A stretch of 9,947 nt of DNA. Source: Chloroflexota bacterium (GTDB lineage: Bacteria > Chloroflexota > Dehalococcoidia > JACQGW01). This document shows, piece after piece, positions 1 to 6,890 of the stretch. The notes beneath the pieces were generated by a model. It was not told the DNA's origin, ran no database searches, and saw only the letters and a list, made by a program, of their open reading frames with translations. The position numbers were made by a program, and so were the translations under genes. Position 1 is the first letter of the stretch, and every line of letters starts with the position of its first letter. Where the stretch lies: NCBI GenBank assembly GCA_016199325.1, contig JACQGW010000375.1:1-9947 (forward strand). The letters run 5' to 3'.

Positions 1-28
1 CGACCCCCGACCCCCGACCCTCGCTCAC
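1..28. repeat. Heptamer tandem repeat after the oxidoreductase gene
   Basis: Three 7-bp units, CGACCCC, CGACCCC and CGACCCT, run from position 1 to 21 and are followed by a degenerate unit that reaches the stop codon of the FAD oxidoreductase. The array probably continues to the left of the window. The same unit type (GACCCCT) occurs twice at 1340-1353. No coding function is seen. Confidence 0.6.
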
Positions 29-1233
29 AGTCCATGCTCCGCCTCGGCGTCGTCGGCGGGGCCGTGGCCGTCGCCCTTGTAGTCGTAGGGACCGCGGATC
101 TTCGCGCCCGTCCTGAACCGCTCGGGGCTGAAGATGTCGCAGTTCACCTCGGCCCAACGGCCTTCGACGATCAGCTCGGCCATCGCTTTGCCGACGGCCG
201 GCGAGATCTTGAAGCCGGTGCCGGACATGCCGGTCTGCACGTAGAACCCCTGGAGGCGCTCGACCTTGCCGAAAATGGGGTGGCCGTCGGCGGACATCGC
301 GTCGTAGCCCACCTGGCCGCCGCGGGCGCCGGCCTTCTCCATGATCGGGAAGCGCTTGGCGAGCTGGCCGCCGATCTCGCTCAGGAAGTCGATGTCGATC
401 GATGTCGTGTCCGTGTCCGGGTCGTCCACCTTCACGTCCCAGACGGAGCCGCCGATGAGCGTCAGCGACGAGCCCTCGGGGCGGAAGTAGGTCTTGTTGG
501 GGCCGTCGATGTAGATCAGGTGCCGCTTGGACATCTCCGACGGCCGCTGGAAGAAGGCGACCTTGATGTAGAAGGGCCAGACCGGCAGGTCGACGCCGAC
601 GCCGGCGCAGAGCCGCCTGGAGCCGTTGCCGGCCGCGACCACGACGGCGGGCGAGGAGATCGTCCCCTTGTCGGTCCGGACGCCGACGACGCGGTCGCCC
701 TCCAGCAGCACCTGCTCGACCGTCGTCTGGGCCAGGTACTCGACGCCCATTCGCCGGCCGGCCTGGAGCAGCGACGACCAGGTCGACGACGGGTCGGCGT
801 AGCCGGAGTACGGCTCATAGGCGGCAAAGTCGACGTCGTCGACGGAGACGTCCGGGTCGATCTCCTGGAGCTCCTGGGCGGTGATGAGCTGGTTCTTCAC
901 GCCGAGCGAGGAGAGCAGCTCGACGTTCTTCTTCAGGTTCTCCTGCTGGCTCCGACTCGTCAGCCGAGCGAAGCCGACGCGGACGAAGCCGCAGTCGCCG
1001 CCGACGATCTCGTCCCAGTGATAGAAGTACTTCCAGGACTCCCAGGCGAGCTGCGCCTCCTCCGGGACCGTGTAGTGCATCCGCACGAGGGCGCTCGACT
1101 TCCCCGACGCGCCGGCGCCCAGATGCTTCCGTTCGACCAGGGCGACCTTCAGCCCCTTCCTGGCAAGGTGGTACATCGTGGCGGTCCCGTGGACGCCACC
1201 GCCGATCACGACCGCGTCTGCTGTCTGGACCAT
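25..1233 (-). CDS. FAD-dependent oxidoreductase, DAO family (sarcosine/glycine oxidase-like)
   Basis: This 402-residue protein is probably a soluble flavoenzyme that oxidises an amine or amino acid to an imine or keto acid. Residues 8-16 carry the Rossmann FAD-binding signature (VVIGGGVHG), and Glu34 at the end of the second strand is placed to bind the adenosine ribose. The segment GAGASGKSS (39-47) follows, as in sarcosine oxidase beta and glycine oxidase relatives. The C-terminal third has the family pattern of a G-x-D region, DGHPIFG, then GFYVQTGMSGTGFKISPAVGKAMAELI-like residues that close the flavin site. Length fits the family. No covalent-flavin Cys or His motif is obvious. The ATG at 1233 is preceded by AGGAAGGG. 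It is the last visible gene of the minus-strand block, separated from the SDR by a triplicated junction. The substrate cannot be read from sequence; glycine, sarcosine and a D-amino acid are all possible. Confidence 0.85.
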   Translation of the reverse strand: MVQTADAVVIGGGVHGTATMYHLARKGLKVALVERKHLGAGASGKSSALVRMHYTVPEEAQLAWESWKYFYHWDEIVGGDCGFVRVGFARLTSRSQQENLKKNVELLSSLGVKNQLITAQELQEIDPDVSVDDVDFAAYEPYSGYADPSSTWSSLLQAGRRMGVEYLAQTTVEQVLLEGDRVVGVRTDKGTISSPAVVVAAGNGSRRLCAGVGVDLPVWPFYIKVAFFQRPSEMSKRHLIYIDGPNKTYFRPEGSSLTLIGGSVWDVKVDDPDTDTTSIDIDFLSEIGGQLAKRFPIMEKAGARGGQVGYDAMSADGHPIFGKVERLQGFYVQTGMSGTGFKISPAVGKAMAELIVEGRWAEVNCDIFSPERFRTGAKIRGPYDYKGDGHGPADDAEAEHGL

Positions 1234-1391
1234 CGTATGTGTTCCCTTCCTACTGGATGATCAGCTCCGCACGACGGATAACGCATGACGCGTCCTGTCG
1301 CATGCGTTCCCTTCCTACTGGATGATCAGCTCACTCCCCGACCCCTGACCCCTGAGTCGCATGCGTTCCCTTCCTACTGGATGATCAGCTC
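1233..1391. repeat. Triplicated 35-bp gene-junction repeat with heptamer spacers
   Basis: A 35-bp segment occurs three times in direct orientation, at 1233-1267, 1298-1332 and 1357-1391. The second and third copies are identical; the first differs by two bases (1236 and 1240). Read on the minus strand, each copy holds the last codons of the SDR (Glu-Leu-Ile-Ile-Gln), its TAG stop and the AGGAAGGG ribosome-binding sequence used by the oxidoreductase. The spacer at 1268-1297 contains units GCACGAC, GGATAAC and GCATGAC. The spacer at 1333-1356 contains GACCCCT twice. Only the rightmost copy is the real SDR end, and only the leftmost copy sits next to the oxidoreductase start. Confidence 0.9.
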
Positions 1392-2126
1392 GCCGCCGTG
1401 GATGTCGACGGCGGCGCCGGTGATGTAGCTGCTGTCGTCGGACGCGAGGAACAGGACGAGGGCCGCCACCTCTTCGGGCCTGCCAAGGCGCATGAACGGA
1501 ATCGCCTGCCGGATCTCCTCCAGGCGCTCCGGCGGCGTGAACTGGTGCGCCATGGGCGTGTCGATGATCCCCGGGCACACCGCGTTGACGTTGACGCCGT
1601 AGGGCGCAAGCTCACGGGCCAGATGGCGGCTCAGGCCCAGCATGCCGGCTTTGGCCGCGGTGTAGTGGGCGCCGCCCAGCGTGCTCGTCGCCCGCCCGGC
1701 CAGCGACGCCAGGTTGACGATCTTCCCGGACCGCCTGGCCTTCAGGATCGGCATCACCGCCTGCGAGCAGAGAAAGGCTCCCTTCATCGTCACGTCGACG
1801 ACGAGGTCCCACTCCGCCTCGCTGATCCGCTCGGTGGGTCCGGGGCGCAAGACGCCGGCGTTGTTCACCAGGATGTCGACGGTCTCAAACGCCGCGACGG
1901 CCCCCTGCACCAGTCCGGCGACGTCGGCCGGACGGGTGACGTCGCCGGCGACGGCCAGTGCAACGCCGCCGGCCGCCTTGACCTCCTCAGCAACGCGCTC
2001 AATGGCTGCCTGATTGACGTCGTTCAGGACGACGCGGGCGCCCTCCTGGGCAAACCGAACGGCGATGGCCCGCCCCATCCCCTGTCCGGCTCCGGTGACG
2101 ATCGCGACTTTGCCGTTCAGTTTCAT
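1374..2126 (-). CDS. Short-chain dehydrogenase/reductase (SDR), classical type
   Basis: This 250-residue classical SDR is expected to interconvert an alcohol and a ketone using NAD(H). The cofactor motif TGAGQGMG lies at residues 11-18. Asp36, at the end of the second beta strand, favours NAD over NADP. NNAG is at 88-91, catalytic Ser at 141, Tyr155 and Lys159 (YTAAK). The tetrad Asn normally found in the VNxxGxF segment is replaced by Thr113 (VTMKGAF). The length is typical. It starts 11 bp after the Kbl-type gene stop with only a weak Shine-Dalgarno, so it is probably translationally coupled. Its neighbours suggest, but do not prove, oxidation of a beta-hydroxy amino acid or its derivative. 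By sequence alone it could equally be a FabG-like 3-oxoacyl reductase or a sugar/polyol dehydrogenase. Confidence 0.88.
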   Translation of the reverse strand: MKLNGKVAIVTGAGQGMGRAIAVRFAQEGARVVLNDVNQAAIERVAEEVKAAGGVALAVAGDVTRPADVAGLVQGAVAAFETVDILVNNAGVLRPGPTERISEAEWDLVVDVTMKGAFLCSQAVMPILKARRSGKIVNLASLAGRATSTLGGAHYTAAKAGMLGLSRHLARELAPYGVNVNAVCPGIIDTPMAHQFTPPERLEEIRQAIPFMRLGRPEEVAALVLFLASDDSSYITGAAVDIHGGELIIQ

Positions 2127-2137
2127 GGTCTGACTGC

Positions 2138-3319
2138 TCAGATAATCCCGAGATCGCGGCCGATGCGGCCGAACGCGTCGAGGCAGTAGCCGAGCTCTTC
2201 GCGGGTGTGGCCGGCCGTGACGATCGTGCGAATGCGCGCCTGGCCGCGGGCGACCATCGGGAAGTAGATGCCGAGGGCGAAGACGCCCTCCTCGAAGAGC
2301 TGCTCACTCAGCCGGACCGTCTTGTGCTCGTCGCCGACGAGGACCGGCGTGATCGGCGTCTGGCTCCTGCCCGTGTCGAAGCCGAGCTGGCGCAGCCCTT
2401 CCTTGAAGAACCGGGTGTTCTCCCACAATCGGTCGAGCAGCTCGGGCTCCGATTCGAGGACGTCGAGCGCGGCCAGACAACTGGCGGCGACGGAGGGCGG
2501 CTGGCTCGTCGTGAACAGGAAGGGACGAGCCCGCTGGATCAGGATCTCCCGGAGGATCTGCGGGCCGGCCACGTAGCCGCCCACGGCGCCGATGGCCTTG
2601 GAGAGCGTGCCCACCTGGATGTCGACCCGGCCGTGCAGCCCGTAGTGGTCGACGGTCCCGCGGCCGTTGCGGCCAAGGACGCCGGAGGCGTGGGCGTCGT
2701 CCACCATCACCGCGGCGTTGTACCGCTCCGCCAGCGCGACGATGTCGGGCAGCGGCGTGATGTCGCCGTCCATGCTAAAGACGCCGTCGGTGATGACGAG
2801 CCGGTGCGGGGCGCTCCGGGTCGCTTTCAGGACGTCTTCGAGGGCGTTCATGTTGGCGTGGGCGTACCGGGTGATCGTCCCCCGGCTCAGGCGGCAGCCG
2901 TCGATGATGGATGCGTGGTTGAGCTCATCGCTGATGATGGCATCGCCGTCGCCGACGACGCTCGTGATGACGCCGACGTTGGTCATGTAGCCGTTCTGGA
3001 ACATGAGCGCCGCTTCGGTGTGCTTGAACGTTGCCAGGCGGGCCTCGAGCTCTTCGTGCAGGAGCATGTTGCCGGCGATGGTGCGAACGGCGCCGGAGCC
3101 GACGCCGTAGTCGTCGATCGCCTGGCGGGCGGCGGCGCACAGCCGCGGATGGGTGTTGAACCCGAGGTAGTTGTTGGTCGAGAGCGTGATGACCTGCTTC
3201 CCGTTCATCCGCACGGTCGAGCCCTGGGGGCTTTCGAGGACGTACATCGTGCGGTAGATGCCCTGGGCCTTCAGGGCGTTGAGATCGGCCTCCAGGTAGG
3301 CGAGGCGGGTGTCCGCCAT
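2138..3319 (-). CDS. kbl: Glycine C-acetyltransferase / 2-amino-3-ketobutyrate CoA ligase (alpha-oxoamine synthase family)
   Basis: This 393-residue PLP enzyme of the alpha-oxoamine synthase family is most like glycine C-acetyltransferase, which cleaves 2-amino-3-ketobutyrate with CoA to glycine and acetyl-CoA in threonine breakdown. Seen directly: the substrate/PLP region NNYLG (49-53), GVGSGAVRT (72-80), NHAS with His135, VDDAH (206-210) with the PLP-pyridine Asp, and GTLSKAIGAVGGY with Lys241 as the Schiff-base lysine. The length fits the family. The frame is open upstream to 3370, but the start at 3319 is chosen because AGGAGG (3326-3331) sits six bases before it and the upstream extension reads into a heptamer repeat. 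The closely related BioF (8-amino-7-oxononanoate synthase) cannot be fully excluded, and some thermophile homologues are known to be bifunctional. No biotin genes are nearby. Confidence 0.85.
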   Translation of the reverse strand: MADTRLAYLEADLNALKAQGIYRTMYVLESPQGSTVRMNGKQVITLSTNNYLGFNTHPRLCAAARQAIDDYGVGSGAVRTIAGNMLLHEELEARLATFKHTEAALMFQNGYMTNVGVITSVVGDGDAIISDELNHASIIDGCRLSRGTITRYAHANMNALEDVLKATRSAPHRLVITDGVFSMDGDITPLPDIVALAERYNAAVMVDDAHASGVLGRNGRGTVDHYGLHGRVDIQVGTLSKAIGAVGGYVAGPQILREILIQRARPFLFTTSQPPSVAASCLAALDVLESEPELLDRLWENTRFFKEGLRQLGFDTGRSQTPITPVLVGDEHKTVRLSEQLFEEGVFALGIYFPMVARGQARIRTIVTAGHTREELGYCLDAFGRIGRDLGII

Positions 3320-3325
3320 GGAGAT

Positions 3326-3331
3326 CCTCCT
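3326..3331 (-). promoter_or_regulatory. Shine-Dalgarno AGGAGG of the Kbl-type gene
   Basis: On the minus strand AGGAGG ends six bases before the ATG at 3319 and decides this start over the upstream ATG at 3370. It directly follows a TAG that closes a relic copy of the racemase tail (3330-3351), so stop and ribosome-binding site overlap. Confidence 0.8.
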
Positions 3332-3358
3332 ATGCGTAACCTTCGTGCCGCGTGATAG

Positions 3359-3440
3359 GTCAACCGTCATACGTCATGCGTCATGCGTCAACCGTCAGCC
3401 CCCGCAAATAGCGTATGACGTATGACGGTTGACGTATGCG
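3359..3440. repeat. Heptamer inverted-repeat element (GTCATGC/GTCAACC type)
   Basis: The left arm is six 7-bp units of the form GTCANNC at 3359-3400, with variants AACC, ATAC, ATGC and AGCC after GTC. The right arm is the same kind of unit in reverse orientation (GTATGAC, GTATGAC, GGTTGAC, GTATGCG) at 3413-3440. Positions 3359-3379 pair with 3413-3433 with one mismatch, giving a stem of about 21 bp. No run of U follows, so it does not look like a standard terminator. It lies between two co-directional genes. Confidence 0.8.
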
Positions 3441-3457
3441 CCATGCATTGGATCGTG

Positions 3458-4213
3458 CTAAACGAAACCTTCGTACCGCCTTTTGACCACGCCTTCGTAG
3501 ATCCAATGGATCATCGAGTTGAAGTCCCAGACGGCGAGGCCGGTCGCCGCCTGGACGGCTCGGGCGTAGGGCGGGATGTCGCTGCATTCGAGCAGGATGG
3601 CGCCGACCTCCGGGTGGTTGGCGACCATCCGAGCGGCCGCGTTGACGACGTCGCGCTCGACGAGATCGTTGTCGAGGTCGCCGCGCCCGCCGATGACGGC
3701 GCTGGCGAACTCGGGCTCGTCTTCGAGTCCCTCGATCACGACCGGCGTCGTGTCGTCGACCCCGACGGCCCGCAGCGTCTCCGGGCGGAGCGACGGCTTC
3801 ACCGCGCAGATGATGCCGACCGCCTGGCCGGGCTTGAGCGAGCGGGCGATCATCGGCACCTGGCAGAGACTCGACATAAAGACGGGCACGTCGATGGCTG
3901 CGGCCACCTCTCGCTGGTAGTTGGCGAAGTAGCCGCAGGCGCCGACAATCGCCCGACAGCCGTCCTGGACAAGCTCACGGGCGGCGGCGATGGTTTCGCC
4001 GACGAGCGACGAGTCGCCGCCGAGAATCCGGTCTTTCAGGTTCTCGCTGCGAAGAATGGAGTAGCGGACGGGAAACGGAAACGTGGTCGCGTTGGCGACG
4101 TTGCCTGGAACGAGCGGGTAGCCCAGAGAGAGGACGACGATGCCGACGGCGTGGCCGCCGACCTGCTGGCCCGGCTTCTTCACGTAGACGTTCGGCCGCG
4201 GCTGAGTAAGCAC
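3458..4213 (-). CDS. Aspartate/glutamate (hydantoin) racemase-family protein
   Basis: This 251-residue cytosolic protein belongs to the Asp/Glu/hydantoin racemase superfamily, whose members use two facing cysteines to invert a stereocentre or isomerise a small acid. The two expected cysteines are visible: Cys93 in GACGYF and Cys210 in LLECSD, each after a hydrophobic strand. Further family features are the N-terminal VGIVVLSLGYPLVPGNVAN segment and a C-terminal Trp-Asp-Phe-Asn then Arg-Arg-Tyr-Glu-Gly-Phe ending. The start is GTG at 4213, supported by GGGAGG five bases upstream. It is the first of four apparently metabolic genes, 138 bp before the Kbl-type gene. The substrate is not determinable; amino acids, hydantoins or maleate-type acids are handled by relatives. 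The gene's last codons also occur in a relic copy beside the downstream gene. Confidence 0.82.
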   Translation of the reverse strand: MLTQPRPNVYVKKPGQQVGGHAVGIVVLSLGYPLVPGNVANATTFPFPVRYSILRSENLKDRILGGDSSLVGETIAAARELVQDGCRAIVGACGYFANYQREVAAAIDVPVFMSSLCQVPMIARSLKPGQAVGIICAVKPSLRPETLRAVGVDDTTPVVIEGLEDEPEFASAVIGGRGDLDNDLVERDVVNAAARMVANHPEVGAILLECSDIPPYARAVQAATGLAVWDFNSMIHWIYEGVVKRRYEGFV

Positions 4214-4218
4214 AACTA

Positions 4219-4224
4219 CCTCCC
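4219..4224 (-). promoter_or_regulatory. Shine-Dalgarno GGGAGG selecting a GTG start
   Basis: GGGAGG on the minus strand lies five bases before the GTG at 4213. No in-frame ATG is better placed, so GTG is taken as the racemase-family start. Confidence 0.7.
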
Positions 4225-4230
4225 ATGATC

Positions 4231-4298
4231 GGGTTCAGGGTTTAAGGTTGAGGGAGCGTTCCCCAACCTTGAACCCTGGACCTTGAACCTCGAACCAT
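4231..4298. repeat. Heptamer inverted repeat (GGTTCAA type) forming a hairpin
   Basis: Left units GGGTTCA, GGGTTTA and AGGTTGA (4231-4251) face right units CAACCTT, GAACCCT, GGACCTT, GAACCTC and GAACCAT (4264-4298). Positions 4232-4253 pair with 4261-4282 with three transition differences, two of which allow G-U pairing in RNA, around a 7-nt loop. The structure fills nearly the whole 88-bp spacer just after the sugar-nucleotide gene stop. It could weaken read-through, but it lacks a T tract. Confidence 0.8.
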
Positions 4299-4301
4299 CG
4301 C

Positions 4302-6806
4302 TCAGTGCTGGAGGCCGCTGACGAGTCGCGAGTACTTGTCCATCAGCGCGTGGGCGCCTTCCATCGAGGTCGACTCGGCGATGATGTGGAAGAGCGGGCG
4401 GTCGGCGTCCGGCAGGACGAGCACCCACTCCCGACCCATCTCGATCTTGACGCCGTCGATCTGGCGGACCCGCCGGTCCCGATACTGCTCCGAGAGCAGC
4501 CGCATGACCTTGCCCTTGGTCTCCCAGGGGCAGGGCACTCGGCCACGTGTCAGGAAGTATCGCGGCAGCTCGGCGACGACGGCCGAGAGGCGAACCTGCT
4601 GGCGGGCGAGCAGCTCGACGGCCTTGGCGACCGCAAACAGACCGTCGATGGCCGGGTGCAGCTCCGGGAAGACCACCCCGCCGTCGCCGTCGCCGGCGAT
4701 GGCCACGCCATCCCGCGCCGCTGCGGCCATCAAGTCTGCCGCATTGACCCTGGTCCGAACGACCTGGCCGCCGTGCTTCTGGGCGATCTGCTCGAAGATG
4801 TGCGGCGCCGAGACCGGCACGACGATGGTCCCTCCCGGTCGCTCGGCCAGCACGAGCTCGGCCAGTGCTGCCAGGACCGTGAAGGGCGGCACGATCTCGC
4901 CGCGGTCGTCGACGACGGCGATCCGCTCGCCACCCGCGTCGACCCGGACGCCGATGCCGGCCTTCAGGACCGAGGCGATCGCCGCCAGCTCCTGCATCGC
5001 CTGGGCGACCTCCTCGGATGGGCGGGCCAACTGGCTCTCGTCCAGGCCCGCGTTGAGACTGACCACGTCGACGCCCATCTGGTTCAGCAGGCCCGGCAGG
5101 ATGGCCGACGAGCTGGCGTTGGCGTAGTCGACGATCAGCTTGCGGTTGAACCTCGACCGGGCAAGCCCGGCGAGGTCGAGCGCCTTGCTGAACCCGCCGG
5201 CGTACAGGTCGACCATCCCCGGCGTGTCGCTGATCCGGCCGACCTCGTCGAGGTAGACCCGGCGGTAGTCTTCACGGAAATACGTGTTTTCGATCTTCCG
5301 CTCGGTCTGCTTGTCGATGTCGAGGCCCTGAGCGTCGAAGAACTTGATGTCGACGACGCGGGCGTCGAATGGGGACAGGCGGACGTGGACGCCGCCGACA
5401 GCCCCGCTCACGCGGGTGACGTAGCGGGCGACCGGAATGGGCGCGCTCTTGATGTCGAGGACGTCGACGCCGGCCGAGGGCAGCCCGGAGATCATCGCCC
5501 GCTTGATCATGCGCGGAATGCGGTGCGGGTCGCGGTTCATGATGACGTTCGAGCCCCGCGGCAGCGTCGCGCCGTACGCCGCGCCGAGCCTGGCGGCGAA
5601 CTCCGGCGTCAGGTCGATGTTCGCCAGGCCGGAGACGCCGTACCGGCCGAAGAGCACCCGGCGGCCCTGGGCTCCCCAGATAATGCTGCTGGTGACCGTC
5701 GCGCCCCGCTCGATCTCCTTGTTGGGCCAGATCTTCACGTTGGGCTGAATGATGGCGCCTTCGCCGACAATCGTGTCGTCCCCGATGACGGCGCCCTCGA
5801 AGACCATCGACCGCGCTTTGATCGAGCATTGCCGGCCGACGATGGCGCCGCGCAGCTCCGCGCGCTCGCCGATGTACGAGTCGCGCCAGAAGATGCAACT
5901 GTCGGCGTGGGTGCCCGTGTCGAGGATGGTCGACCGCCGGATGACCGCGGGGCCGTGAATCACGCACTCGTCCTTGACCTTCGTGCCCGTGCCCAGAAAG
6001 ATCGGGCCGAACAACTGGGCGGACGGCGAGATCTCGATGTCCTCGCTCTCGGTCCAGATGCCGCCCCCGAGATGAATGCCGAGCGGGCTGGAGAGCGCCA
6101 CCTTGCCCTGAAGCACGTCGAAGTTCGCCCGCATGAACTCCTGAATGTTGCCGACGTCGCACCAGTAGCCGCCGGCGACGAAGCCGTACAGGGCGTCGGC
6201 CCTCTGGAGCATCTGCGGGAAGACGTCCCGGCTGAAGTCCACCGACTTGCCGGCCTCGAAGTAGTCGAGCACCGACGGCTCCAGGACGTAGATGCCGGTA
6301 TTGACCGTATCGCTGAAGACCTCACCCCAGCTCGGCTTCTCCAGGAATTGGCGGATCCGGCCGTCGTCGGCAGTAATCACGACGCCGTATTCGAGCGGGT
6401 TCGGCACGCGGTAGAGCGTCAGCGTGGCGCTTGCCTTCTTCTCCCGGTGAAAGCGGATGGCGTCGGAGAGGTTGATGTCGGTGAGCGCATCGGCGCCGAT
6501 GACGAGAAACGTCTCGCTCAGCTCGCTCTGCGCGTTCTTCACACTGCCGGCGGTGCCCAGCGGCGTGTCCTCGACGCTGTAGGTGATCTTCATCCCGAGG
6601 GTGCTGCCGTCGCCGAAATAGTCCTGAATCTGCGACGCGAGATACTGGACGGTGACGATGACTTCCTGGATGCCGTGTCGCTTGAGGAGCTCCAGGACAT
6701 GCTCCATGCACGGCTTGTTGACGATGGGAATGAGTGGTTTGGGACGCCCAATGGTCAGCGGACGGAGCCGCGAGCCTTCACCACCCGCCATCACAACCGC
6801 TTTCAT
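4302..6806 (-). CDS. Mannose-1-phosphate guanylyltransferase-like protein with hexapeptide-repeat and degenerate phosphomannomutase-like domains
   Basis: This 834-residue protein has three parts. Residues 1-235 form a nucleotidyltransferase with the signature [11 protein letters not shown] and Pro-Lys-Pro (Lys23), the metal-site segment GADALTD (104-110) and PLGTAGS (82-88); it should join a sugar-1-phosphate to an NTP to make an NDP-sugar, most likely GDP-mannose. Residues 255-375 show left-handed beta-helix hexapeptide turns (VIG, IVG, IIQ). Residues 385-834 follow the four-domain phosphomannomutase fold. There the catalytic loop is RLSPFD (only Ser478 kept), the metal loop is DAGGER at 623-628 instead of DGDADR, the sugar loop is GDGDGG (705-710) and the phosphate loop is LPDADRP (798-804). 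The mutase half is therefore probably non-catalytic or altered. Similar fusions with a decayed metal loop are familiar to me from actinobacteria. The start at 6806 has AAGGAGG six bases upstream. Role: precursor supply for glycans or exopolysaccharide. Confidence 0.85.
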   Translation of the reverse strand: MKAVVMAGGEGSRLRPLTIGRPKPLIPIVNKPCMEHVLELLKRHGIQEVIVTVQYLASQIQDYFGDGSTLGMKITYSVEDTPLGTAGSVKNAQSELSETFLVIGADALTDINLSDAIRFHREKKASATLTLYRVPNPLEYGVVITADDGRIRQFLEKPSWGEVFSDTVNTGIYVLEPSVLDYFEAGKSVDFSRDVFPQMLQRADALYGFVAGGYWCDVGNIQEFMRANFDVLQGKVALSSPLGIHLGGGIWTESEDIEISPSAQLFGPIFLGTGTKVKDECVIHGPAVIRRSTILDTGTHADSCIFWRDSYIGERAELRGAIVGRQCSIKARSMVFEGAVIGDDTIVGEGAIIQPNVKIWPNKEIERGATVTSSIIWGAQGRRVLFGRYGVSGLANIDLTPEFAARLGAAYGATLPRGSNVIMNRDPHRIPRMIKRAMISGLPSAGVDVLDIKSAPIPVARYVTRVSGAVGGVHVRLSPFDARVVDIKFFDAQGLDIDKQTERKIENTYFREDYRRVYLDEVGRISDTPGMVDLYAGGFSKALDLAGLARSRFNRKLIVDYANASSSAILPGLLNQMGVDVVSLNAGLDESQLARPSEEVAQAMQELAAIASVLKAGIGVRVDAGGERIAVVDDRGEIVPPFTVLAALAELVLAERPGGTIVVPVSAPHIFEQIAQKHGGQVVRTRVNAADLMAAAARDGVAIAGDGDGGVVFPELHPAIDGLFAVAKAVELLARQQVRLSAVVAELPRYFLTRGRVPCPWETKGKVMRLLSEQYRDRRVRQIDGVKIEMGREWVLVLPDADRPLFHIIAESTSMEGAHALMDKYSRLVSGLQH

Positions 6807-6850
6807 CGGTTGCCTCCTTGTAGCCCCGGGGCGGCGGATTTGGTCCTGCT

Positions 6851-6879
6851 ATTGTAACTGAGCCGGGCGACCGGGGCAA
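6851..6879 (-). promoter_or_regulatory. Sigma70-type promoter of the sugar-nucleotide gene
   Basis: On the minus strand the -35 box is TTGCCC (6874-6879), followed by a 17-bp spacer and the -10 box TACAAT (6851-6856). Transcription would start near 6844, giving a leader of about 38 nt before the ATG at 6806. It may also drive the downstream minus-strand genes. Confidence 0.65.
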
Positions 6880-6890
6880 ATCGACCGTTG

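Larger units (their letters stand above)
3323..3479. repeat. Diverged 29-bp direct repeat flanking an inserted heptamer element
   Basis: Positions 3323-3351 and 3451-3479 align without gaps at about 23 of 29 bases. The right copy contains the real 3' end of the racemase gene (Arg-Tyr-Glu-Gly-Phe-Val-stop). The left copy reads Arg-His-Glu-Gly-Tyr-Ala-stop in the matching frame and then the AGGAGG of the Kbl gene. In the right copy the ribosome-binding sequence has decayed to CACG. The pattern fits duplication of the old racemase/kbl boundary when the element at 3359-3440 entered. Confidence 0.65.

Noticed and set aside
34..1260. Long plus-strand frame opposite the FAD oxidoreductase
   Set aside because: It is the antisense of a clearly conserved gene, its translation is Arg/Ala/Val-rich without any domain, and high GC content makes such shadow frames common. 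The same applies to the long plus-strand frame at 4305-6857 and the minus-strand frame at 7388-9127.
3320..3370. Upstream ATG at 3370 as the start of the Kbl-type gene
   Set aside because: The added residues run through the heptamer repeat and the ghost racemase tail. The ATG at 3319 has an ideal AGGAGG and matches the usual family N terminus.
3359..3440. CRISPR array
   Set aside because: The repeats are 7-bp units without spacers and appear in both orientations, which does not fit a CRISPR array. The 35-bp repeats at 1233-1391 also fail, since they are pieces of coding and ribosome-binding sequence.
4213..4310. Boundary duplication around the GGTTCAA element
   Set aside because: I compared both sides for a repeat like those at the other two junctions and found only about six shared bases (CGATGG-like), which is not above chance.
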